A stretch of DNA of 35,048 nt, taken from positions 1-35,048 of the forward strand of contig QHSI01000126.1 in the NCBI GenBank assembly GCA_003221515.1, in the 5' to 3' direction. This document shows, piece after piece, positions 1-6,553 of this stretch (the first letter of the stretch is position 1; each line of letters begins with the position of its first letter). The notes beneath the pieces were generated by a model. That model worked only from the letters and a program-made list of their open reading frames with translations, had not been told where the DNA came from and searched no databases. Source of the DNA: Candidatus Rokuibacteriota bacterium (GTDB taxonomy: Bacteria > Methylomirabilota > Methylomirabilia > Rokubacteriales > CSP1-6). Both the position numbers and the translations under genes were made by a program.

Positions 1-1
1 C

Positions 2-766
2 ACCGGCCCCATCCAGGTGAACCACCAGGGACTGTTCCCCTCGGTCACCGTGTTCTTCAACCTAGCGCCGAACGTGGCGCTCGGCGACGCCGTCAAGGCG
101 ATCGACGCCGCGGAGCGGACGATGGACTTCCCGACCACCATCAGCGGGAAGTTCACGGGCACGGCGCAGGCCTTCCAGGCCGCGCTCGCCAACCAGCCGT
201 TGCTCATCCTGGCGGCGCTGGTCACGGTCTACATCGTCCTGGGCATCCTCTACGAAAGTCTGATCCACCCGTTCACGATCCTCTCCACGCTGCCGTCGGC
301 CGGCGTCGGCGCGCTGCTCGCGCTGCTGATCTGCGGGATGGACCTCTCGGTCATCGCGATGATCGGAATCATCCTGCTCATCGGCCTCGTGAAGAAAAAC
401 GCGATCCTGGTGATCGACGTCGCGCTCGACCTCGAGCGCAACCACGGCCTCGGCGCCCGGGACGCCGTCCACCAGGCGTGTCTCCGGCGGTTCCGGCCCA
501 TTCTCATGACGACGATGGCCGCGCTCCTGGGCGCGCTGCCGCTGGCGCTCGGGACGGGCACGGGCTCCGAGCTTCGTCGCCCGCTCGGCATCACCGTCGT
601 CGGTGGCCTCCTGTTGAGCCAGCTGCTGACGCTCTACACGACGCCGGTCATCTATCTCTATATGGAGCGCTTCCGCGTGGCGATGGGACGGGCTACGGCA
701 CGAGCACGCTCGGCACTCGGCCTGCGCTCGCCCGGCCCCGTGCCTCAGGGCGGCGCGCGGCCCTAA
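2..766 (+). CDS. RND-family efflux transporter permease, C-terminal part (5' end outside window)
   Basis: This is the last 254 residues of an inner-membrane, proton-driven resistance-nodulation-division pump of the HAE1/MdtB-MdtC type. The reading frame is open from the window edge, so the true start lies upstream. The first residues (INHQG/VNHQG-like, then [13 protein letters not shown]) match the periplasmic porter-domain segment of MdtB/C-like pumps. They are followed by hydrophobic helices around residues 60-85, 90-110, 115-135, 165-190 and 195-220, with the typical [20 protein letters not shown] stretch (here [16 protein letters not shown]) and the [10 protein letters not shown] loop. 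The C-terminal tail of about 30 residues is basic and cytoplasmic. The pump would work with a membrane-fusion protein and an outer-membrane channel, presumably encoded upstream. The family call is secure; the substrate is unknown. Confidence 0.93.
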   Translation, partial: TGPIQVNHQGLFPSVTVFFNLAPNVALGDAVKAIDAAERTMDFPTTISGKFTGTAQAFQAALANQPLLILAALVTVYIVLGILYESLIHPFTILSTLPSAGVGALLALLICGMDLSVIAMIGIILLIGLVKKNAILVIDVALDLERNHGLGARDAVHQACLRRFRPILMTTMAALLGALPLALGTGTGSELRRPLGITVVGGLLLSQLLTLYTTPVIYLYMERFRVAMGRATARARSALGLRSPGPVPQGGARP

Positions 767-852
767 AAGCCGGCCCGGCGCAACCAAGCGCCCGCGGCCG
801 CGGCGCCCTCCCGGCGCGCGAGGAGTGGCTTCCTGACGGGAGCTGGCGGCGC

Positions 853-858
853 TATGCT
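853..858 (+). promoter_or_regulatory. candidate -10 box (TATGCT) of the two-component operon
   Basis: TATGCT matches the TATAAT consensus at four of six positions and lies 14 nt before the GTG start at 873. No convincing -35 hexamer is visible. Listed because the same kind of box recurs before many first genes of transcription units in this window. Confidence 0.25.
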
Positions 859-872
859 CTCGTGCACGGGAG

Positions 873-2600
873 GTGCGTGTGGCCCGCCCCCAGCGGAGAC
901 CCGGTCGTGTCGCTCCGCCGTCCCGCTCCGTGTCGAGCACGGGCGCGCTCCTCAAGCTGAACCTCCTGGTCGCCTCGTCGCTCGACGTCGCGACCGTGCT
1001 CCGCGAGATCGCGCGAGCGGCGGCCACGCTCATGGAGGCCAAGCTCGTCGGGGTGTGGGTCGCGGACGAGCGGGCCCGCATGCTGGAGCTGCGCGCGCTC
1101 TCCGACGACCGTTTGCTCGACGAGCTTCCGAACCGCGTCATGCCGTTCGGCCACGGGGCGCTGGGGCGGGCGGCGCTCGAGCGACGGCGCGTCGTCATCG
1201 ACGACGCGGAGCGGGATGAACGGGCCACGTCCGTCGAGTGGTTCAAGGCGCGAGGGATCACGGCAGCGATGGTGGTCCCGATCACCTTCCACGATTCCCT
1301 CCTCGGCGTGCTCGCGCTCGCTCGGGGAGCGCCCTTCCGGATCGACCAGGAGGCGGAGGAGCTACTCGACGGGTTCATCGCCCAGAGCGCGATCGCCCTC
1401 CGCCACGCCCAGCTCTACGAAGTCGCCGGACGCCGCCAGCGCGAGGCCGAGGTTCTCGCCGGGCTGGTACGCGGAATCAACGGCTCGCTGGACCTCGACA
1501 CCGTCCTCCAGCACGTCGCCGAGGGCGCACAGGAGCTCTGCCAGGCCGATACGGCGCGCATCGCCCTGCGCGATGCTGAATCGGACGTCTTCGTGTTCCG
1601 CTACTGGACGCGAGCCTGGCGGCGCGACCCGAAAGATCTCCGGATTGAGCCCGGGATTGGGCTCGGCGGTCTGGTGCTGAGCACGGGGCGCCCGATGCGC
1701 ACGGATGACTGGGCCAACGACGCGCGGATCCGGCAGGGGCAGTACAGAGAAGTTGTAGAGGCCGAAGGCACCGTGGCCATCCTGGTGGCGCCGGTTCGCC
1801 TGGGCGATCGCGTCGAGGGACTGCTGTATGCCACGAGTCACACCCCTCGGGTGTTCAGCGACCGCGACGAAGAGCTGCTCGTCGAGCTGGCCGACCACGC
1901 CGCGATCGCCATCGGCAACGCTCAGCTCTACGCGCGCACGGTCTCGCTCTCCCGCGGGCTCGTGGAGGCGCAGGAGACGGAGCGCCGTTCCATCGCGCAC
2001 GAGCTGCACGATCAGATCGGCCAGGATCTGACCGCGATCAAGCTCCTGCTGCGGCGCGCCGCGCGCGCCGACGGCGACGCCCGGCGAGTTCCCGAAGCCG
2101 ATGCGCTCAGCCTGGTGGACGATCTGATCGACCGCGTGCGGGGCCTCTCACTTGATCTCCGGCCGCCGATGCTCGACGATCTCGGGCTCGTGCCGACGCT
2201 CACGTGGTTCCTTCGGCGCTACGGCACGCGTACGGCCGTGCGCGTCGCCTTCGCGCACGAAGGTGCCGAGCGCCGGTTCGAGCGCGCCACCGAAACCGCA
2301 ATCTTCCGGATCGTGCAAGAGGCGCTGACGAACGTGGCGCGACACGCGACCGCGACCGAGGCGACGGTGCGTCTCCGGGCCGACGAGGCGGCGCTCTCGC
2401 TCGAAATCGAGGACAACGGATGCGGGTTCGACGTGGCCAGGGCCGGCGCGCGCCCGACCGCCGGCCTCGCCGGCATGCGCGACCGGGCGCGGTGGCTGAG
2501 GGGCCGGCTCGTGATCGACTCGGCGCCGGGCCGCGGGACTCGGGTGCGGGCCGACCTGCCCGCCCCCGCGGCCGAGCCGTGCCGCGCGGGTCGGGCGTGA
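873..2600 (+). CDS. GAF-domain sensor histidine kinase, NarL/HPK7 (HisKA_3) family
   Basis: A cytoplasmic sensor kinase of 575 residues with no membrane segments. Two GAF domains (about residues 30-185 and 200-350) should bind a small ligand or cofactor. A HisKA_3 dimerisation segment follows, with motif IAHELHDQIGQ and the phospho-acceptor His379. The HATPase_c domain has the N-box (EALTNVARHA, Asn487) and G1 box (DNGCGF, Asp514). This domain order is typical of NarX/DegS/LiaS-like kinases that phosphorylate NarL-type regulators, and such a regulator follows directly with a 4-base GTGA overlap. The GTG at 873 abuts a GGGAG ribosome-binding sequence. A second in-frame GTG at 879, about 6 nt after GGGAG, is better placed and may be the real start. 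The signal sensed cannot be deduced. Confidence 0.92.
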   Translation: MRVARPQRRPGRVAPPSRSVSSTGALLKLNLLVASSLDVATVLREIARAAATLMEAKLVGVWVADERARMLELRALSDDRLLDELPNRVMPFGHGALGRAALERRRVVIDDAERDERATSVEWFKARGITAAMVVPITFHDSLLGVLALARGAPFRIDQEAEELLDGFIAQSAIALRHAQLYEVAGRRQREAEVLAGLVRGINGSLDLDTVLQHVAEGAQELCQADTARIALRDAESDVFVFRYWTRAWRRDPKDLRIEPGIGLGGLVLSTGRPMRTDDWANDARIRQGQYREVVEAEGTVAILVAPVRLGDRVEGLLYATSHTPRVFSDRDEELLVELADHAAIAIGNAQLYARTVSLSRGLVEAQETERRSIAHELHDQIGQDLTAIKLLLRRAARADGDARRVPEADALSLVDDLIDRVRGLSLDLRPPMLDDLGLVPTLTWFLRRYGTRTAVRVAFAHEGAERRFERATETAIFRIVQEALTNVARHATATEATVRLRADEAALSLEIEDNGCGFDVARAGARPTAGLAGMRDRARWLRGRLVIDSAPGRGTRVRADLPAPAAEPCRAGRA

Positions 2601-3244
2601 CGACGGTCGTACTCGCCGACGACCACCCCGTGGTGCGCCAGGGCCTTCGCTCCCTGCTCGAAGCCGAGGGCGATTTCGAGGTCGTCGGCGTCGCGGAGAA
2701 CGGCCTCGAGGCGGTCCGCCAGGTCGACCGCCTCAAGCCCCACGTGCTCGTGGTCGATCTCATGATGCCCGGCATGAACGGGCTCGAGGTCGCCCGCCAA
2801 CTGACGGACGCGGGCTCGGCGACGAGAGTGATCGTGCTGACGATGCACGCCAGCGAAGACTACCTTCAGGAGGCCCTGCGCGGGGGAGCGGCCGGCTACG
2901 TGCTGAAGGACTCGAGCGACACCGAGCTGATCGACGCCATTCGCGCGGTCGCGGCCGGGCGTCGTTATCTGAGCCCGTCGCTGGCGGCGCGCGCCATCGA
3001 CGACTACGCCGAGCGCGCGAAACAGGGCGGCAGCGCCCAGCACGAGGCGCTGTCCGCGCGAGAACGAGAAATCCTGCAGCTCGTGGCCGAAGGTCACTCG
3101 AGCAGCGACATCGGCGAGCGTCTGCACGTGAGCCCGCGAACCGTCGAGACCCATCGGGCCAATCTGATGCGGAAGCTCGGGCTGCGAACTCGAACCGACC
3201 TTCTCCGTTACGCCTTCCGGCACGGAATTCTTCCGCTGGAATAG
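2597..3244 (+). CDS. NarL/FixJ-family response regulator
   Basis: A 215-residue DNA-binding response regulator. The N-terminal receiver has the acidic pair in VLADDHP, the phospho-acceptor Asp54 (VVDLMMPGMNG), the switch Thr in VLTMHAS and the Lys in YVLKDSS. A LuxR-type helix-turn-helix occupies about residues 150-210 (LSAREREILQLVAEG, then VSPRTVETHRANLMRKL). The start is the GTG at 2597, whose GTGA overlaps the kinase stop codon. This implies translational coupling and makes the kinase the cognate partner. The open frame extends far upstream inside the kinase gene, but no family similarity begins before residue 1 as given here. A direct repeat just downstream (3270-3304) is a possible binding site. 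Confidence 0.93.
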   Translation: MTTVVLADDHPVVRQGLRSLLEAEGDFEVVGVAENGLEAVRQVDRLKPHVLVVDLMMPGMNGLEVARQLTDAGSATRVIVLTMHASEDYLQEALRGGAAGYVLKDSSDTELIDAIRAVAAGRRYLSPSLAARAIDDYAERAKQGGSAQHEALSAREREILQLVAEGHSSSDIGERLHVSPRTVETHRANLMRKLGLRTRTDLLRYAFRHGILPLE

Positions 3245-3251
3245 TCTCGGC

Positions 3252-3271
3252 GATCCGCTGCCTCGCGGATC
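3252..3271. terminator. short stem-loop after the two-component operon
   Basis: Inverted repeat GATCCGC / GCGGATC (3252-3258 and 3265-3271) with a 6-nt loop, starting 8 nt after the regulator stop codon. A T4 run at 3290-3293 follows about 19 nt later, so this is not a classical terminator. It could be a weak terminator or an mRNA 3' end structure. Confidence 0.3.
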
Positions 3272-3304
3272 ACGTAGGTCTCCCCGCCGTTTTCACGTAG
3301 ATCT
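3270..3304 (+). repeat. direct repeat TCACGTAGRTCT, 23-nt period
   Basis: TCACGTAGGTCT (3270-3281) and TCACGTAGATCT (3293-3304) differ at one base. They are spaced 23 nt start to start, close to two helical turns, in the short gap before the receiver gene at 3347. Position and spacing suit a tandem binding site for a dimeric regulator, plausibly the NarL-type protein encoded just upstream. That role is inferred. Confidence 0.4.
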
Positions 3305-3346
3305 ACCGATGGTTGCCCGGAGCCTCCGAGCCGATGCTGGGAGGCG

Positions 3347-3760
3347 ATGGAAACACACAGCGACGAAACCACCGGGCCGGCAGCGGGGGCCGAGACCGTT
3401 CTGGTGGTGGAAGACGATGTCGACGTTCTGGACTTCGTGCGTGAAGTGCTCGAAGCCGCGGGTTATCGCGTGCTCACGGCCATGACGGCCGCGGATGCGA
3501 TCGCGCTCAGCGAGGCGGACCCGAGCCCGATCCATCTGTTGCTGACGGATCTGGTCCTCTCCGACCTCCGCGGCCAGGTGCTGGCCGCCCGTCTCCGGGC
3601 GGCCCGGCCCACGCTCCGCGTCCTCTACATCTCCGGGTACCCCTCGGAGGTGTTCGCGGCCGAGAGCGGGTCGGTGCTCGACGCGCCACTGCTCATGAAG
3701 CCGTTCCTCATCACCGAGCTCGAGCAGGCCGTGCGGGAGCTGCTGGGCCCGTCTCAGTAA
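3347..3760 (+). CDS. stand-alone receiver-domain (CheY-like) response regulator
   Basis: A 137-residue protein made only of a receiver domain, with no output domain. The acidic pocket (VVEDD, Glu22-Asp24), phospho-acceptor Asp68 (LLLTDLVLSD), switch Ser96 (YISGYP) and Lys118 (LLMKPF) are all present. The sequence style (LYISGYPSEVF, LLMKPFLITEL) is that of receivers found at the C-terminus of hybrid histidine kinases, so it may have come from one. The start ATG has a well-spaced GGGAGGCG ribosome-binding site and is preceded by a 12-nt direct repeat. Its 3' end overlaps the stop of the convergent SDR gene by 7 nt. Confidence 0.9.
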   Translation: METHSDETTGPAAGAETVLVVEDDVDVLDFVREVLEAAGYRVLTAMTAADAIALSEADPSPIHLLLTDLVLSDLRGQVLAARLRAARPTLRVLYISGYPSEVFAAESGSVLDAPLLMKPFLITELEQAVRELLGPSQ

Positions 3761-4503
3761 TACGCGACGCCCCCGTTCGCGTGGATGGTCTGCCCGGTGA
3801 TGAAGCCGCTGTCGTCGGTCACCAGGAACAGGCACGTCGCGGCGATCTCGTCCGCCGCACCCTGACGCCCAAGCGGGATGCCCTTGGCGTTCGGCGTCCG
3901 CCCCTGATACCACTCAGGGTTGGTGCGCGAGGTGTCGATGCTACCGGGGCAGACCACATTGACTCGGATGTTCTGCGCGGCGAACTCGGAAGCGAGGCTG
4001 CGCGCGAGCCCGACCAGGCCCATCTTCGCTGCCGAGACCCCCGCGCGGCCGGCGCCGCCCTGGAATGCGCCCTCGCCCGTGAAGAAGAGGATGCGTCCGT
4101 ACTTGTTGTTGACCATCGACTCGATGACCGCCCGCGTGCAGTAGATCGCGCCGTCCAGGACGACGCCCCTGACTTCTTCCCAGTCCTGCACCGTCAGCTC
4201 GGTGAAGGGCTTGTGTGGCCGGATCGCGGCGTTGTTGATCAGGATGTCGACGCGGCCGAACTCGGACATGGCCCGAGCGACCATCGCGTCGACCTGGTCC
4301 TTCCGCGCGACGTCGGCGACGATCGCCAGCGCCTTCACGCCGCGGGCCTGCGCCTCGCGCGCGACGGCTTCGGCCTCGGCCTGGTTCGTGCGCGAGTTGA
4401 CGACGACGTGCGCGCCTTCGGCCGCCAGCTTCAGCACGGTGGCCCGGCCGATGTTGCGGCCCGAGCCGGTCACCAGGGCGACTTTGCCTTCGAGCTTACC
4501 CAT
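3754..4503 (-). CDS. SDR-family oxidoreductase with altered catalytic site
   Basis: A 249-residue protein with the classical short-chain dehydrogenase fold: TGxxxNIG dinucleotide-binding loop (TGSGRNIG, residues 12-19), NNAA at 90-93, and the PGSIDT segment after the active site. FabG-like 3-oxoacyl reductases are the nearest common relatives. However, at the YxxxK motif it reads VSAAK: Val156 stands where the catalytic Tyr should be and only Lys160 is kept. The usual catalytic Ser is replaced by Thr142/Gly143 (FFTGEG). It is therefore either a subfamily with different chemistry or a non-reducing member. The AGGAGGA ribosome-binding site overlaps the stop codon of the upstream S9 peptidase gene, so the two are co-transcribed. 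Confidence 0.88.
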   Translation of the reverse strand: MGKLEGKVALVTGSGRNIGRATVLKLAAEGAHVVVNSRTNQAEAEAVAREAQARGVKALAIVADVARKDQVDAMVARAMSEFGRVDILINNAAIRPHKPFTELTVQDWEEVRGVVLDGAIYCTRAVIESMVNNKYGRILFFTGEGAFQGGAGRAGVSAAKMGLVGLARSLASEFAAQNIRVNVVCPGSIDTSRTNPEWYQGRTPNAKGIPLGRQGAADEIAATCLFLVTDDSGFITGQTIHANGGVAYY

Positions 4504-4515
4504 GAGCGTTCCTCC

Positions 4516-6492
4516 TCATGACGGAGTCTTCTCGAGATGAGCGTCGAACCACTCGAGGATGTGGCGGAATCGCTCGAGGCGGTGGCGCGGCTTGCCGGAG
4601 CGGGACATCTCGTGGTTCTCTCCGGGGAAGCGCACGAAGCGCACCTCGCGCCGGAGCTTCTTCAGCGCGACGAACAGCTGCTCGGCCTGCTCGATGGGGC
4701 AGCGCAGATCGTCCTCGGAGTGGATGATCAGCAGCGGCGTCACGATGTTCTTGGCGTACGTGAGGGGCGAGCGCTCGATGTAGCGCGCCAGGTCCTCCCA
4801 CGGCAGCGGACCGCCCATCTCCACCACGTTGAAGCTGTGCCCGATATCGCTGGTGCCGAACATCGTGTACTGGCAGTTCACCGCGCGCTCGGAGCAGGCG
4901 GCCTTGAAGCGGTCGGTGTGCCCGACGATCCAGCTCGTGAGGAACCCGCCGTAGCTCCCGCCGAGGACGCCGAGGCGGTCGGGGTCGATGAACGGATGGC
5001 GCCGCAGCGCCTCGTCGACAGCGGCCATCACGTCGGCGTAGTCGCCGCCGCCCCAGTCGCCGACCACCGCCTCGGCGAATGCTTCACCGTAGCCCTGGCC
5101 GCCGCGCGGGTTGGCGAAGATCACCGCGTAGCCCGCGCCCGCGTACACCTGGAACTCGTCGAAGAACACGTGGCCGTACTGGGCGTGGGGGCCGCCGTGG
5201 ATGCAGAGCAGCGTCGGGTAGCGCCGGCCGGGAACGAAGCCCGCCGGTCGCATCACCCAGCAATCGATCTCGAGTCCCGCGCGGGTGAAGCGGAATCGCT
5301 CGGGTGACGAGAGCGCGACCTCTTCCGTCCACGCTTTGTTCAGCTGCGTGAGCTGGCGCTCCTCGTGCCCGTCCGCTCGACAGACGAAGACTTCCGCCGG
5401 CGCCACCGGACTGCTCGCGGCGAAGCTCAGCAGGCGGCCGTCGGCTGACGCTGAGAACCCGTTCACCGCGCGCCCGCCTCCGACGACTCGCGCGGGCGCC
5501 CCGCCGCTCTGGGTCGGGAACTGCCAGAGGCCGCAGTCGCCACGGTCCTCCACCGCCACCAGCACCGAGCGGCTGTCCGCCGACCAGAGCGGGCGCACGT
5601 GAAGCGCGCCGCAGGAACGATCGAGCGCGGAGCTGATGCTTGCAGCGTCGCCCCCGTCCGACGGCACGGTGAAGACCTGGATATTGCGGCCGTACACGTT
5701 CAGCCCAGGACGCGTGAGGTAGGCGATCGTGCGGCCATCCGGCGAGAACGACGGGAGCAGCACGGGCCCCGCGGTCGCGGTGAGGCGCTGTGGCACTCCG
5801 CCCTTGGCGGCAACGCGCCAGAGGTCGCTCGCGTCATCGTCGTCGCGCTCGGCGTGACGGGCGGAGGCGAACACGATCGATTCACCGTCGGGCGCCCACA
5901 CGGGATCGGCGTCGGCGAAGTCGCCGTCGGTCAGCTGGACGGGCGCGCTCCCGTCGATGCCGACCACGAAGACGTGAGGCCGCCGATCGTAAATGAAGCC
6001 CTCGCCGTTGAAGCGGTACTTCACCGACGTGATCACCCGTGGCGGCCGCGACTTGCGCGTCTCCTCCTCGCTCTCGGGCGCGCGCTCACCGCCCACGGGC
6101 GACAGGAACGCGAGCCGCCGGCCGTCGGGTGACCACGCCACGCTCGTCACGCCGTTGTCGAGCGCGGTCAACTTCGCCGGCTCGCCGCCGTCGGTGGGCA
6201 TCACGTAGAGCTGGAGCTTGTCCTTGGGCGCGCGCTCGGACAGGAACGCGAGCCGCGTGCCGTCGGGCGACCATCGCGGCTCGAGGTCGCGCCGCGGCCC
6301 GGCGGTGAAACGGCGCGGCGCGCCGCCGGCGACGTCGACGACCCAGATGTTGGCGAGATACTCGTCGCGCTCCTCGGAGAGGGTCGTGATCACGAACGCC
6401 ACCCGCCGGCCGTCGGGCGAGAGCTGCGGATCGGTCACGAGCTGTACGCGCGTCAGGTCTGCGGGAATCATGCCCCGGCGTCCGGCAGTCAT
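4516..6492 (-). CDS. S9-family serine peptidase (acylaminoacyl-peptidase / prolyl oligopeptidase type)
   Basis: A 658-residue peptidase with an N-terminal beta-propeller of PD40-type repeats (SPDGRRVAF, SPDGTRLAF, SPDGRTIAY and similar; about residues 15-400). A C-terminal alpha/beta-hydrolase domain follows. The triad is Ser513 in GGSYGGF, Asp595 in the HSEDDLRCP segment and His627 in GENHEMS. No signal peptide is evident, so it is probably cytoplasmic and hydrolyses short or N-acylated peptides. The start chosen is the ATG at 6492, because TTGACT-17 nt-CAGCAT lies just upstream with the -10 only 9 nt before the ATG. The ATG at 6471 (MIPADLTR) is the alternative and fits the usual family N-terminus. 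The SDR gene follows in the same operon. Confidence 0.9.
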   Translation of the reverse strand: MTAGRRGMIPADLTRVQLVTDPQLSPDGRRVAFVITTLSEERDEYLANIWVVDVAGGAPRRFTAGPRRDLEPRWSPDGTRLAFLSERAPKDKLQLYVMPTDGGEPAKLTALDNGVTSVAWSPDGRRLAFLSPVGGERAPESEEETRKSRPPRVITSVKYRFNGEGFIYDRRPHVFVVGIDGSAPVQLTDGDFADADPVWAPDGESIVFASARHAERDDDDASDLWRVAAKGGVPQRLTATAGPVLLPSFSPDGRTIAYLTRPGLNVYGRNIQVFTVPSDGGDAASISSALDRSCGALHVRPLWSADSRSVLVAVEDRGDCGLWQFPTQSGGAPARVVGGGRAVNGFSASADGRLLSFAASSPVAPAEVFVCRADGHEERQLTQLNKAWTEEVALSSPERFRFTRAGLEIDCWVMRPAGFVPGRRYPTLLCIHGGPHAQYGHVFFDEFQVYAGAGYAVIFANPRGGQGYGEAFAEAVVGDWGGGDYADVMAAVDEALRRHPFIDPDRLGVLGGSYGGFLTSWIVGHTDRFKAACSERAVNCQYTMFGTSDIGHSFNVVEMGGPLPWEDLARYIERSPLTYAKNIVTPLLIIHSEDDLRCPIEQAEQLFVALKKLRREVRFVRFPGENHEMSRSGKPRHRLERFRHILEWFDAHLEKTPS

Positions 6493-6501
6493 GGTCTGCC
6501 G

Positions 6502-6530
6502 ATGCTGCCCTCGCGGGGCCCGGGAGTCAA
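6502..6530 (-). promoter_or_regulatory. candidate promoter of the S9 peptidase/SDR operon
   Basis: Reading on the minus strand, TTGACT (6530-6525) is followed after 17 nt by CAGCAT (6507-6502), and 9 nt later by the ATG at 6492. The -35 is five of six to consensus and the -10 is weak. No Shine-Dalgarno precedes the ATG, so the transcript may be nearly leaderless. Confidence 0.4.
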
Positions 6531-6537
6531 GGAATGA

Positions 6538-6543
6538 TAGGAT
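6538..6543 (+). promoter_or_regulatory. candidate -10 box (TAGGAT) of the fused CoA-transferase gene
   Basis: TAGGAT ends 10 nt before the ATG at 6554. The same hexamer stands 8 nt before the ATG of the CoA-transferase at 25698. No clear -35 is seen. If real, it excludes the in-frame ATG at 6542 as start, because that codon overlaps the box. Confidence 0.35.
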
Positions 6544-6553
6544 GCGGACTCGA

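Noticed and set aside
62-1378. Minus-strand frame of 438 codons across the RND and kinase genes
   Set aside because: It spans two plus-strand genes and the gap between them, and its composition is rich in Arg, Asp and Ala with no domain; a GC-driven artefact.
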